From contig JACGCN010000035.1 of the NCBI GenBank assembly GCA_014905825.1, positions 124,001 through 188,000 of the forward strand: 64,000 nt of DNA, in the 5' to 3' direction. The position numbers and the translations under genes are program-made. The stretch comes from Lyophyllum atratum (taxonomy: Eukaryota; Basidiomycota; Agaricomycetes; Agaricales; Lyophyllaceae). This document shows positions 1 through 11,315 of this stretch, in pieces. Position 1 is the stretch's first letter; each line of letters opens with the position of its first letter. Under the pieces are notes generated by a model. It was given only the letters and a program-made list of their open reading frames with translations, was not told the origin of the DNA and ran no database searches.

Positions 1-1129
1 CCATCCTCCTGCCATGCCTCGCCAGTCGTGCTGCAGTCAAGGGTTACTAGCCTTGCTGCGAATGGCAGCAACTTCGGTTACTGTAAGGGACCGAACTAGG
101 GCGACCTGTCAATAGCAAAGAACAAGCCAGATGAGCAGGTCCAAGATTTTCCCTGCCCTTCAGCACGAACGAGTAGTAGCGGCACACAGAGCGTCATAGG
201 ATTCGCCACATAACTCCTCCTTTGGAAAATTGCGGAAACTGTCAATGTGGTAGAGATTCTGTGTCGATTCTGTGTCAGCATCTCCAACTTCCAAGCTTGT
301 AGGGTGAATGGCGTAGTGGATGGTTAGCGGAGAAATGTGGAGCTCATGAAGCACAAAAACGGGTTGACTCGATGGTGGCGAGTTGGTGACTGGATGGTAA
401 GTTACATCTACCTTGCAGTTAGCAATGATTTGTACAGCTTCGTTTCTTGTGTCTGCGGTTCTGACTTATGCAGTTTCATCCCGTCGCCAGAGGTGCATGC
501 ATGGATGGCAGCCGACAGGATGCTCGCCTATGCTCGCCCACTGTTTTGATAAAACGAGTTATTGATAGGGTTCTGAGTTCACCCCGCTTCGACACCGCCC
601 CCATCAACCCCATCAACTGTTTTAAGGTTGGTATCCGCCTCGAGGCCCTTATGCAGCAACACCGAGAGCCTGTGCGTCATGGTCCCTGCTGACTTCTGTG
701 CATGAGCGTTTCCTCTTTCTGTGTTTGGTTCCGGTATATCGTATCGACACCTCCGACCCCTCTGACCCAGGCTCCACCGATCCCACCTGGTCATCTGGCT
801 TCCATTAGTGCTTCCATGGATGAGAGCCAATTCTGCGTTTCATTCCTGCTTATAGTGATGAAAATCTTCACCTCGGAACGTGTTGTTGTATACACTGAAT
901 CGTGCCTGTCACTGGCAACGTGTTGTCGGACACATTGTGAGCTCGACCATCTTCCCAGCTGCAATTCCTGTTCCGAGTTTCACGTCGGACCGTGTACGCA
1001 TACAGGCGAGATACTTTGGTCCTCAAGGTTCCAACGAGGCGTCACACATAAATACTGCACGAAGACCTCCTGGAACATCTTCATATTCGCACCTTCACCC
1101 ACCAACGCCATATCATTTCGCCATACAAC
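1..1129. other. Upstream region without a recognised gene
   Basis: I see no convincing coding exon here. The open frames are short or lack similarity to anything I know. The last 100 bases are probably the promoter and 5' leader of the gene starting at 1130; an AT-rich TATA-like element (cataaatac) lies near 1047-1055, followed by a C/A-rich pyrimidine-poor leader. Confidence 0.5.
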
Positions 1130-2286
1130 ATGCTTGACGCCTTCAAAATCAAACCCTATGACTTGGAGACAGTGTACGCCAACTGGACCGACGGCCCGAT
1201 ATTCAAGGGCAGTGCGAAGAAGGATATGCCTGTCGACGAATGGCTGGACAAGATCGAGGCGGGATGCAGGGAGAGGAAGATTCCTGAAGAGTATTGGTAT
1301 AAAGTCGCCCAGCACTTCTTGGGGCCCAAGGCGAAAGCCAGGTACGTCCATGATCCTCTAAGTGCGGATGACGAGGTTGAACTATTGCTTCTAGACTCGA
1401 TGAATTGAAAGCTGTCATCGTGCAGGTGCACGGAGGCAAGTATCGCTGGTCGTGGAAGAAGTTTAGGATTGCTATGCAGAGCATGGGATGTTAGTAACGT
1501 CCGTTTCAAAACACCTCCTCGCTAGCTCACATTGGATACAGGGGGAATCGATAAGACCCAAACGGAGACTATCAAGGTTTCGAAGGCAACTGGCTCGTGG
1601 TGGACGCTGAAGAAGAAAGACAGCTCAGAGTCAGTAGCGACAACTGATACCCCTCAGCGCCCGCCACCTTCACGTTCCAATTCATTGTTTTGGAATCCGA
1701 AAAAGAGCACCGAGGACGAGGAAGAACCAGCACCCGCACCCGTCCGAAAGGCGCTTACGAGATCGGGATCGGACTTTTGGCCGGTAAGGAGGAACTCCAA
1801 GGATGAGGTCACAGAGGCGTCCTCTTCATCGACCAAACGCCCTTCCCCACCAAAATCCTCCTCCGACACAGCAATAGTAACTGCACGGGCAACACCCAAG
1901 CCTCCGACGCCTTCAAGATCCAATACAGCCGATTCAGGCATGCCATTTCCATCTTCCGTTGTCCGAACCACTTACTGACTGAAGGCCGTGTTGCAGCAGT
2001 CACCACGATCACCCAGGCACCCGTTTGGCTCTTGAACGCGTGCAACGCGCTGGAATTCATTACGAGCGAACATCCCAAAACCATGAGCATCATCAGTGCT
2101 ATCCTGATCACCGCCGGGTCGATTCCGGCCCTCCCTGTTATTAGTGCTGGCGCTGGTGGTGCCGTGTTAGCCTCGGGAGCAGCGCATGCCATCGGTGCCA
2201 TCGCAGTAGGACTCGGCCAGGCGCTGGGTTCCTCCGTGAAGAATTCGAGTGGGCACGAGGTGCAGGCGCCGACTAGGGTACATTGA
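1130..2286 (+). CDS. Conserved basidiomycete protein of unknown function
   Basis: I place the start at the ATG at 1130 (MLDAFKIKPYDL). Exon 1 is 1130-1341 (GT donor at 1342), exon 2 is 1395-1489 and exon 3 starts at 1542; all joins keep frame. The N-terminus is a compact charged domain with a KAKARLDEL then GGKYRWSWKKF stretch. A low-complexity Ser/Pro/Lys region follows, with repeated 'SRSNS-FW' and 'TRSGSDFWP' motifs. The C-terminal part (TTITQAPVWLLN, then a Gly/Ala-rich segment near 2100-2230) looks membrane-associated or glycine-zipper-like. I recall homologous hypothetical proteins in other mushrooms but no known role. The frame between about 1957 and 1999 is unresolved: exon 3 runs into a stop at 1976 while the conserved C-terminal frame is open from about 1984, and no canonical intron joins them cleanly. 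This could be a missed intron, a sequence error or a true frameshift. Confidence 0.7.
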
Positions 2287-2418
2287 AGCGCCAAGGGCAC
2301 TGGGCAAATGCGATTCGGGCATGGTCTATCCACGTAGACGTTAGTAGAATAAATATTAGTTTTAAGTTATAGACACATACCATTCAGCCTCCATATACTG
2401 CACTTCTACGCACGCTAA

Positions 2419-3637
2419 TTATTTTGTTCCGAACCCGTCCAACTCAGGCATCCAGCTACCTTCCAACTCCGGTACTTTTCCATCGTCGACTCTTGCCCCG
2501 TCAATGAAAACGCCTCCATTAACTTCTGCGGGGTCGACCTTTATTCCAGAGTCTTGGCAGATCTTGAGAAAATCTGCAGGTAAAGGTGCGGAGATGCCGA
2601 GACGAAACCGTTTCTTGGGTCCAGTGACCCTATATTGCTATTGCACCAAGTTAGAACCATTCTTAATTCATCTTTTAGATAAACTTACGAAGAAAGACAG
2701 GTGGGAGGCGTGAAGAAATATGCGATCCGCTGGCACTATGGTGACACCACGGATTGCTTCAGAGGGCGGCTTCTTCGAGTATAGGGTATCTCCAAGAATT
2801 GGGGCTATGACATGATTCATATCAGGTAAGATAAGTGCCTGAAGTCGCTAAACGTACTGTTCAAGCATTGAGCCAAATGTACTCGAAGCTGGTGCTTATG
2901 ACCAGTGTGAAGCTTGAGCCGAAGAAGACTTAACGGAACCGTCGACTTCAGCGGTTATTGCCCAATGAGTCGTGTGAGTCGATGCCTTTGAATGCGACTC
3001 ACCGAAGATGCTACCAACTCCCACTCCGTAAACGAGGGTTCGCCCAAGGGAGAAGGATCAAGCGATGCACGACCGTCCTCGTATTGTATAGCCGCACGGA
3101 TTTCGCCAGAACTTGAGTGAAAAGATTTCGTTCCCCCCCGCACAAGTGCAAGGTATGTTTTTACCACAGTTCGATTTCGAAATTGCTGGGAAAGCTTGCG
3201 TGCTTGCGTTAACGAAGAAGCCAGAGCTAACGCGCCAGTCGTTCCCTGGGTAAGACAAGGAATGAATCGAGCTCTGTTTCTCATGTTGACTTGCTCACCT
3301 TGTCCAGCCGATGAACTGGAAAAGGTCGGTGGCCCAACGTCTTTCCAAGTCCTGAGATACTCTGTCAACTTCCAGTGCGACGCGTCTTGGGGGGCTCTTA
3401 CCATCCAGCAGTGCATTAAAATTCTTCTCCGGCTTGGCCGTCGCTCTCTGCGGTCCTCAAATGTTGAGTTCACCTATCATGGCAGGGACGTGCCAAACTC
3501 ACAGGTTGCTCCAGATTATTGAGCTGGCATACAAGTCCAGGTGGCTTCTGCAGAACGATAACCCCTCGATCGCGATAAATCACCTGTTTTAGAGCGCCTG
3601 CTGAGTTTCTTGCCCGTCGCAGAATGCGAGAGCTCAT
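2419..3637 (-). CDS. RluA-family rRNA pseudouridine synthase
   Basis: This enzyme isomerises uridine to pseudouridine in rRNA, probably mitochondrial, as in PUS5/RPUSD4. The first exon carries the N-terminal family signature (VIVLQKPPGLVCQ). After three short introns, the catalytic motif HRLDKGTTGALAL is assembled across an intron near 3233-3293, with the catalytic Asp in HRLD. It is followed by QQFRNRTVVKTYLALVRGG and, after another intron, the GHKHQLRVHLAQ motif around 2870-2930. The C-terminus ends PELDGFGTK just before the TAA at 2419-2421. I chose the ATG at 3635-3637 (MSSRILRR); the frame stays open upstream but without an ATG, so a 5' exon with a mitochondrial targeting peptide may be missing. 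The catalytic core looks intact. Confidence 0.85.
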
Positions 3638-3844
3638 GCTGGTGGTGTGCCGTCCGAGTCGTCGAAAAACGTGGATGTCAACGTTCGTCTCGTGATCAAG
3701 CAACACGGCGTCAAACAACGCGTCCTCAGTTGCCAAACAACACGTCAAGATACAAACCCAGATACTTTATCATCTAGACTCCTGAAGACCGCTCGAAATA
3801 CCTATTCATCATGCTACAAGTAAATAACCGTTTAATTCGTGTGA

Positions 3845-5441
3845 CTAGCCATCCAAGCGCAACAATTTGATCGCCACTCCTCTTTTCAATGAGTTCAAGT
3901 CATTTTTGCTCATCAGGCGTGACAGGCTTTGGACCCAAGCCTCTCCCTCAGAAATCGGTACCTGCACCAGATAAACATGCTAAGTAAGTTTTCAGGGATT
4001 GAAAAAAAGAAATAGAAAACGCACAAATGGGTAGTCAACGGAATACAGTATACGACCGAGCCCAATCTCGCCGATGTGGAACTTCAGGAGCGACGTGGCG
4101 AAATTACCTGAGGTTGTCTCGTACAGATTCGTCCTCCAATAGGATGAGGCATTGCGCTGTATTACAAGGCCGTTTGGCTTCGACCTCAGAAGTTCTTACC
4201 AAAACAATTAATGATTAGACAAGGACAGAGATTTTTCTGGCTCACGCTCATCGATTCGGAAAAGGTCAGATGGCAGCCTCTCGCCCAAGTGCCCAACAAT
4301 GATCTCCAACTTCGGAAATCGACTGGTCAAAAGGAAAGAGAGTATAGTTCAAGCCATGAGCATAAATTTAAACCCAGAAGGAATCTCACTCGAATACTCC
4401 ATTGGTGCAGAGTCTATCGTTAAATAGAATGTCATGAACCTGACCTACAGTCAAGAATTATTAACTCACCCAAGGATGTGATTTGCAAGCGTCACAGCGT
4501 ACTCCTCGGATGGACCCATGATAAAGGGTGCATGTGCGTACATCAATTTCTCGATCTGCGCGATATTTGGTCTGGGATGGAAGTATACGGGAACATCGAG
4601 GTCCGTTACGGCCTGCCAGAATACATCATACTCTGGTTGATCGTAGAATAGAAGTGTCGCTAGATTGTGTTGCTGGTTAGTGAGAAATGAGAAGAAGGTA
4701 GCTGAATGCAGCTCACTGTTGTCGGAACCAGATTGCTGATAGTCGTTCAGCAGTGCTCCTGTATGATTGTCGTGGGTTGATAATCCGCCTTCATCATTAC
4801 TGAACAACTAACCTAGAAAGCCCAGCTCTTTCACAGCGCGCTGAAGCTCCTGTACTGCCTCCGTTGCATTATGCATGGAAAGCGAGGCGAACCCTCCGAA
4901 ACGAGCGGTGTTATTAGAGATGGCAGCGGCGAGTTGGTTGTTCACGTTGATGGCCATCTCAGCAGCAGCAGTTGGATCCGAGATACCTTGGATACAAGGC
5001 GTTGCACAGGACAGAACCATCTGCGACTGATTTAGTCCGGCGCATCAAGAGAATGAGAATTTATTCACATACAAAGTCGACGTTGTTCTGGTTCATGAGA
5101 TCTAGGCGACTACCATGGACATCAAGAAACCTCGCTTTGAAGTCTGTGAATGATTCTCCTGGACGAGAATCATGGTCGTTAGTCGATGAACAAGTTGCAG
5201 CTTTGGGAATGTTCAGACCTATAGGAGGCGTGGCTCTGGGAAATGTTGGAATTAGACATTCACTGGCATGTATGAAGTTGGTGACTAACGTTATAAGGTC
5301 GACGAGTTCGGGAACTGTCCAAGCTTCTTCAAGGACAATCGTACCAGTGCCGCTGTCACGCCACTCCCTCGCATTGACACCCTTCAAAAGGGCAAGAAAT
5401 TGGAATAAAAGAATCGTGGCACCCAAGATTCGAGCCTTCAT
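3845..5441 (-). CDS. Secreted amidohydrolase-2 family protein, copy 1
   Basis: This belongs to the metal-dependent amidohydrolase-2 / 2,3-dihydroxybenzoate (gamma-resorcylate) decarboxylase-like family, which acts on small aromatic acids; the substrate here is unknown. It starts at the ATG at 5439-5441 with a clear signal peptide (about 24 residues, ending GVNA), so the product is probably secreted. Expected metal and catalytic residues are present: the Glu of IVLEEAW, the His of VYFHPR (about 4590), the His of GHLGER (about 4300) and the Asp of SVDYPF near the C-terminus. Typical blocks NNVDFMVLSCA, GISDPTAAA and MHNATEA are intact, and the protein ends RGVAIKLLRLDG. It is interrupted by many short introns. 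It is the downstream member of a tandem pair (period about 2,055 bases) with the gene at 5901-7496; both lie on the minus strand. Confidence 0.85.
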
Positions 5442-5519
5442 GATATCGACTTCATCCAACCTTTCAGTTCGGGGAACGCTTTATAGACCCGAAGACATAA
5501 ATAAACCGCGGTGCATTTA

Positions 5520-5650
5520 TCTAGGTGAGAAAATGTGTCTGCCTGGAACTTGACGGAAGCCGAGACGGAATTCGAACAGTTGGCGTGGCATGTGCATATT
5601 GCAGCGGAACGGCAGAGTCTGAAAATGCTTTCAGCACCTAAATCGAGAAC
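5520..5650. repeat. Duplicated 5' flank of the amidohydrolase pair, copy 1
   Basis: About 85 bases upstream of the copy-1 start codon, the sequence around gtgagaaaatgtgtctgcc and the following roughly 120 bases are clearly similar to 7580-7735 upstream of copy 2. Shared stretches include gagacggaattcga and gtggcatg. The duplication therefore carried the promoter with the gene. The rest of 5442-5900 shows no gene. Confidence 0.7.
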
Positions 5651-5900
5651 GGTTGGAACGACTCACGTTCTGGAAGACTGAAGTGAACATAAATAGGATG
5701 CGAATGACTAGCAGTCTTGACTTATTTTTGGCGGAAACCCATGGTACAAATGTCCCACACACTGAGCATATGAAGGCATGTTCTGTTTTATCCAATATTG
5801 TCTTCTATCGATGGCTAAAAGATTCCTAGACCCCGGAGGAGAGGATTCTCAAGATCATGGAATCACTGCTGTCCATTCGAGAAGATATAAGGAAGAAACA

Positions 5901-7496
5901 CTAGTCATCCAAATTCAGCAATTTGATCGCAACTCCTCTTGTCAACGATTGCAAGTCACTTTTGCTAAGGACTTTCGACAAGCTTTGAATCCAAGCCTCG
6001 CCCTCCGAAATCAGAACCTTCGTTCGAAAGAATGAATTAACATCATTTCCAGGAGAGACAGAGAAGTTGAAACATACAAATGGGTAGTCAACGGAGTACA
6101 TGATACGGTCAAGTCCGATCTCGCCCATGTGGAATTTGAGGAGCGACGTGGCGAAATTGCCTGACGTTGTTTCGTACAAATTCGTACGCCAGTAGTCTGA
6201 TACATTACGCTGCATAACTAGCCCAAAAGGTTTTGACCTTCTCAGCTCTTGGAGAAATCATGTCGGCAAAATGCGCGGGATCCTATTCTTTAGAAACTCA
6301 CGCTCGTCGATCCTGAAAAGGTCGGAGGTGAGTCGCTCGCCCAGGTGTCCAACTATAATCTTCAACGCGGGGAACCGGCTGATGAAGTCAGATAGGGACG
6401 ACATTAGATGTCGCATCACAGACTAGAGGAAGTGATCATAAGTACATACTCAAAAACACCGTTTGTGCAAAGTCTAGAGAACATATCCTCAGTGAGTGAT
6501 TTGATCGCCTATAGAATCAATAGATAGAGGATAAAGGCACCCAAGAATGTGATTTGAAAGCGTCACCGCAAACTCCTCCGCAGGCCCCTTGAGGAATGGT
6601 GCATGTGTGTACATCAATGTCGAGATGGGCGCGACGTTCCCGCGGGGATGGAAATAGATGGGAACGTCTAAGTCAGTTACAGCTTGCCAAAAGACATCGT
6701 ACTCCGGTTGGTCATAGAATAGGAGTGTTGCTACAACGAACAGTTAAATATGAGTAAATGAGGAGGGCATCTGCTTCACAATTATCGAGGCCAGACTGCT
6801 GATAATCATTCACTAAAGCACCTGGATTCAATTTTAAGTCTCCCATTTTTAAATATCACTGCCACTGAGCCTACCTAAAAAGCCCAACTCTTTCACAGCA
6901 CGTCGAAGCTCCCGCGCAGCCTCGGTCGCGTTGTGCATCGCGAGAGAGGCAAAACCTCCGAAGCGTTCCGTGTTGTTGGATATGACAGCAGCAAGCTGAT
7001 TGTTTACATTGATCGCCATCGCAGCAGCAGCAGCGGGATCCGAGATCCCTTGAACACAAGGATTTGCACAGGACAGTACCATCTAGATCTGAGTCAAGAC
7101 AGTCGAGAGAAGTAATAGATTATGCATCCGTACATAGTCAATGTTGTACTCATTCATAAGATCCAAGCGACGACCATGGACATCAGTGAATCTCGCCGTG
7201 AATTCATCGACGGTAAGTCCTAAGGGCAAATGTCATTCGGTTGAGCTTAAGCCTCAATCAAAGTAGATGAACCGAGCGGGGGTGTCTTCCTGGATAAACG
7301 TGAGTTAGTCAGTCGCCCAAGTAAGAGGATAGCTTATGACGAACGAGACGGTGTTTAAAAGTTCCGGAATCGTCCAAGCCTCCTCGAGAGCGATCGATCC
7401 AGTGCCGCTGTCCCGCCACTTCCTTGCCGTAGTGATATGCAGAAGACACAGGAAACCTAGCGTAAATGTTGTCGTGGTAAAAGGTCGACTCCTCAT
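5901..7496 (-). CDS. Secreted amidohydrolase-2 family protein, copy 2
   Basis: This is the tandem paralogue of the gene at 3845-5441, with the same exon order. It starts at the ATG at 7494-7496 with a hydrophobic signal peptide (FTLGFLCLLHITTA). The start of the mature protein, RKWRDSGTGSIALEEAW, matches copy 1. The metal and catalytic candidates are all present: Glu in LEEAW, His in IYFHPRG (about 6650), His in GHLGER (about 6335) and Asp in SVDYPF (about 6090). The end is RGVAIKLLNLDD followed by TAG at 5901-5903. The copies differ mainly in the signal peptide and surface-like segments, so both probably encode active enzymes of the decarboxylase/hydrolase family. Whether they share a substrate cannot be told from sequence. 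Confidence 0.85.
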
Positions 7497-7579
7497 AGCT
7501 AATGCCTAATGGCTTGGCAAGAACTTCTACTGCCCCTCCACCTTATAGACGCAGACGAGGTTGATAGGCCTCGGTGGTT

Positions 7580-7735
7580 TTATGCTGGTGGGAGAAAGTA
7601 TCTACCTGGGGCCTAACGGAAAGCGAGACGGAATTCGACTCGTTGGAGTGGCATGCGAGTAATTCCAGCGGAGCGGTGGAGTTGACAAGAGGTTGTGCAC
7701 CCGTTACCTTCTGCTCAGCATCTAAATCAAGACGC
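7580..7735. repeat. Duplicated 5' flank of the amidohydrolase pair, copy 2
   Basis: This segment is homologous to 5520-5650. It lies about 90 bases upstream of the copy-2 start and probably contains the shared promoter elements. Confidence 0.7.
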
Positions 7736-9216
7736 CCTCGGCATGACATGTGCAGAAGAAGTCAGGTCGAGACTGATATGGTGCAAGGGAACGGCAGACC
7801 ACCATAATTCTGGCAGGGAGCGCATGGCCCATATCCGCGGGTCTCATGCGTCCGCCATGTGATGGTGCATGGTGAGAAAGAACTTCAAAAAAAGAATGGC
7901 ATGTCAGGCGGCATTGGGAAGGCTATGAGCCGCGGCGACTCTATGACGCTCAACGGGTCAAGGCTATCAGCCCTTTACTCTCATTCGTCCCGGCACAAGA
8001 AATCTTCTAGAGAGCAAGTTCCGATATGCCTTGACATCTTTGGTGCAGATCGAAGTCCCGTTCCAAGGTCTCCGACGTGTACGGCTTCGGAAGCTGGTCG
8101 AGCTGCAAGTGCCACGCAGGGATCGTGAGGTAACTCCCACCAGTCTTCCCCGCCAAAAATCGTCCGTCAGTGCCATTAGCGTCCCTGCTAGCGGCGTTCC
8201 CGACATCGGCGTTCCATGGAAACTGTTCATCCGTTCCCGTTAGGTGTATTCTAGGCCGGTTGTCCGTCGGGAATGCTATGATTCTCGTCCTCGTATGCTC
8301 CACTTCGAGCATCAGGGACTAGGGTGGAGTGTTGTCGCTGGGTGGTTGGCACGCGTCTAGAAGATGGCTGGGCAGCCAAATGTTGAAAAGGCGTGCAGTC
8401 TGGCGAAAGGAGAGTGCACAACCGACAAGGATTAAAATCGACGTATCATGATAGTTCGCCGCCCTTCAATGTGTAACTTTGCTGCCGGTGTCTCGTGCCA
8501 GAGTCTATCAGCATTCTCGCGTGGAAGATACTGAACGCAGGGTTCATCATCGTCGTCCTAGATGATGCGTTTGAGTCTCAATTGTCCTATCAATATTTAA
8601 CGAAGAAATTTACACACTGCGCCGATATGCATGGTCCTTTGGTAGGCCTCCACACTAGCCGTCACTCATCCAAATTATCGCCAAAATGCCACTTCGTTCA
8701 TCTAGGATCGTATGTCGTGTTTCGCATCCTGACAAGCTAATCATGAGCCCAGTCCTTGTGGACGCGCAGATTGAGATTTGATACCTGAGATGATCGGGAT
8801 AATCCCCTTTATGAGATTCGAAACCGAGCCGTGCAACTGGCATTGTCACAGTCCATTGCTGAGCGCTGATGGAACAGTCGTGGCTTTTCGTAGGTTGGGA
8901 AACTCGGTGACGTCGGTCCGGACTCCGGACGTCCAAATACGGAACCAATTCTTTGTTGGCCAAATAGGTCTCGAGTCACCCCGACCGTCATCACTGCTAA
9001 AGAAATTCATCCTCTAGACCGCCTCCTACTATTCGTTCCACTGGGAATCAGGCCTGCAACTTCACTCGCAAGATAATAATATCACACACAGACGCCGACC
9101 AAAACCAAGTCAGAATAGTACTTCCTATATTTTGAACGGCCACAATTGTCGAAGCAACACTCTTGGTCTTTATTCCTCGTTATATCCTGAGTCTAATCTC
9201 CTGAAATCATTGCCAG
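7736..9216. other. Intergenic region with unassigned open frames
   Basis: I recognise no gene in these 1.5 kb. The longest minus-strand frames (8007-8312, with an ATG at its start, and 8655-8963) match no family I know and have no clear exon joins. They may be relics or parts of a lineage-specific gene. The last 100 bases are probably the promoter of the gene at 9217. Confidence 0.4.
8007..8312 (-). CDS. Uncharacterised open frame, possibly a relic
   Basis: This is a 101-codon frame starting with ATG. Its composition is plausible for coding sequence (segments such as GTDEQFPWNADVG and GSYLTIPAWHLQ), but it has no recognised domain, signal peptide or membrane helix. It could be one exon of a longer gene or a decayed gene. 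Confidence 0.2.
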   Translation of the reverse strand: MLEVEHTRTRIIAFPTDNRPRIHLTGTDEQFPWNADVGNAASRDANGTDGRFLAGKTGGSYLTIPAWHLQLDQLPKPYTSETLERDFDLHQRCQGISELAL

Positions 9217-10758
9217 ATGGCTTCTGAAACCCCATTTCTTCGTGCGATACTCCCCTCTCTTCCCAGTGACGTTGCCAAAAAAGTCAGAACACTATGCGGT
9301 TCAACATCTGAATCTGAGTATATACTCGACACTCTGATTAGGTTCATAAGTGGTGCGGAATGTCCACCAGATGCTACGACAGATGCGGCACGCACACATT
9401 GGAATGAGAAACAGCAGGCCGCTACACAAATCCTGACTGGGATGACACGTCGACCAACACCAGAAACAAAACGACCGAGGGAGGAAGACGAGTCTGAAAC
9501 TGACTCGAAGGCATCCAAACGCCAGCGATCATCCGCGCAGGATTCTGCGTCATCATCGACATCTCAGGCTACATCAGATGAGCCATTGTTCACGATTCAT
9601 TCCGTATCTGCCACATCTCCCGTCCGCAAAAAGGTCGACATCACTATCCACAAAACCACGCTCACCATCTCCCACCCCACGACACATGCAAATGAAGCTA
9701 CCATCCCCCTCTCGGCTTTAACACGTGCCTTTCTCCTCCCAACGCGTGGCAAGCAAAAAGCGCACTGGACCATCGTCCTCCTCTCATCCGACACCCCAGA
9801 CCGCGGTAAACCCGCAAACACCACAGCCTCAAACCCCCAAGTCATCTTCGGCATCGACGCCGTCACCTCCACTCCTCTCTCCTTCACAATATTCGACCGA
9901 TCGGCCAAGACCCCCAGCGTCGTCGCGAAAGGCAGCCCCACGCGCCCCACCCTCCTCGACTTCCTCTCCCGCCTGGGCACGCCCTTTATCGAGCCGACCC
10001 CCGACGTGTTTAAGAGCGTGTGCACGGGCATCGCGAGCGGGGTCAGCGCGAACGAGGAGGGCGTGCCCGGGATTGAAGCCTACCGCGGCGCCAAGCCGGG
10101 CAGCCTGTGGTTCACGCGTGCGGGGATCTTATGGGGCGAGAGCAAGCCGTGCGAATTCTGGGCGCTCGAGGATCTGATCGGGAAGAGCGAGGGCCTGCGC
10201 GTTGTAGGTGCGACCGGGCGGACGTGCACTGTTGTGCTGACGCGGAAGAGTGGGGAGGAGGTGGCGGAGGGTGAGGAGGATATGGGGGTGGAGACTGAGT
10301 TTGGGATGGTCGATGCGAAGGAGAGGACGGGGATTGATGCGTGGGTGAGGACGTTCCGGGCCCTGTTTGGGAAGAAGGTTGTGGGCGAGGGGAAGATCGT
10401 CGGGGCGGATGAGGACGAGTCGGATGAGGAGGATGAGGACTTCGAGATGGATTCGGACGAGGATCTGGATGGATCCGAATCTTCTAGCAACACTTCAGAT
10501 GAGGAAGAGGGGGGTGGGAGTGAGAAAGATGCCGAGGAGAGCGAAGGAGAGGGACAAGAGAGTGGGGAGGAGGAAGAGCTCAAGGAGGAAAATCACCCGC
10601 TTCTGCGCCCAGGTGCAATGCCTCGTCGGATGAATCGTGCTGTCATTGATATGGTGGTCGGCATGGTGGAGGAGGATATGATGGGCACAGTTGATGCTCC
10701 AGAATCGCTTACTGATGGCGATGAGGAGGAGCCGGAAGAAGATGAGTTGGAAGATTAA
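9217..10758 (+). CDS. Rtt106-like histone chaperone
   Basis: This is a single-exon gene of 513 codons. Residues 1-75 form a helical N-terminus. A Lys/Arg/Ser-rich linker with an NLS-like KRPREEDE and SKRQR follows. From about residue 125 to 390 is a tandem PH-like Rttp106 domain (FTIHSVSATSPVRKK, then PLSALTRAFLLP, then FGKKV). The tail is extremely acidic (D/E/S runs from about 395 to 460) and ends with HPLLRPGAMPRRMNRA, a block I recall from fungal Rtt106 proteins. Family knowledge: such proteins bind H3-H4 in the nucleus and deliver them to new DNA. The acidic tail fits histone binding. Codon use becomes strongly GC-rich in the middle of the gene. Confidence 0.85.
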   Translation: MASETPFLRAILPSLPSDVAKKVRTLCGSTSESEYILDTLIRFISGAECPPDATTDAARTHWNEKQQAATQILTGMTRRPTPETKRPREEDESETDSKASKRQRSSAQDSASSSTSQATSDEPLFTIHSVSATSPVRKKVDITIHKTTLTISHPTTHANEATIPLSALTRAFLLPTRGKQKAHWTIVLLSSDTPDRGKPANTTASNPQVIFGIDAVTSTPLSFTIFDRSAKTPSVVAKGSPTRPTLLDFLSRLGTPFIEPTPDVFKSVCTGIASGVSANEEGVPGIEAYRGAKPGSLWFTRAGILWGESKPCEFWALEDLIGKSEGLRVVGATGRTCTVVLTRKSGEEVAEGEEDMGVETEFGMVDAKERTGIDAWVRTFRALFGKKVVGEGKIVGADEDESDEEDEDFEMDSDEDLDGSESSSNTSDEEEGGGSEKDAEESEGEGQESGEEEELKEENHPLLRPGAMPRRMNRAVIDMVVGMVEEDMMGTVDAPESLTDGDEEEPEEDELED

Positions 10759-11315
10759 TGGTTCATCTTGCGATGACTGGGGCACTTCTACTTCGGCGTA
10801 GACATACATATATTGACTGCGACACTGTCACGGGGGACTCGAATGTAGCTAGGTCGAACGATTGTTCTCCTGTCGGAGTCCTGGTATAGATGAACAAGCC
10901 TGGCGGAGTCCTGGTATAGACGAACAAGCTGTCGAAACTCGAAGCAAGCCCGCGTGCAATATTGTCGACCTCGCATCCGCTTTATTTTGCGAACACTCCT
11001 TTTCTGTTCACAATTACTAACCGATCACTTAAATGCTCAAACCCCATCGCTTTGTATGAGCCACGATGATACGACCGTTCTCTTATTTCGAAACACCATG
11101 TCGGTTGAAGCAGGTCGCTGTGGCTTGATTCATTCTTAGTGTTCTCTACGTGACCTAAGAATGTCTTGAGGATGGAAAATATTGGCGGGGCACAATTGTT
11201 TTCCATGTCTTTATTATAATTGCCAAAGTAAGGGAAAAGACATGTAGATGCAACGAAAATAGAAGTAAGAGATTACATTTCTAATTTATTCTTTGTTTTT
11301 GCTTGAACGCGAGTT
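10759..11315. other. Convergent intergenic region
   Basis: Two genes converge on this 557-base gap. It contains an imperfect local repeat near 10875-10925 (gtcctggtatagatgaacaag and gtcctggtatagacgaacaag) and AT-rich presumed 3' ends, with no gene. Confidence 0.5.

Noticed and set aside
702..1361. 219-codon plus-strand frame
   Set aside because: It overlaps the true first exon at 1130-1341 in another frame and its protein has no domain; a shadow.
9725..10177. 150-codon plus frame inside the Rtt106-like gene
   Set aside because: Out-of-frame reading of a GC-rich exon; only the 513-codon frame has the PH-like domain and acidic tail.
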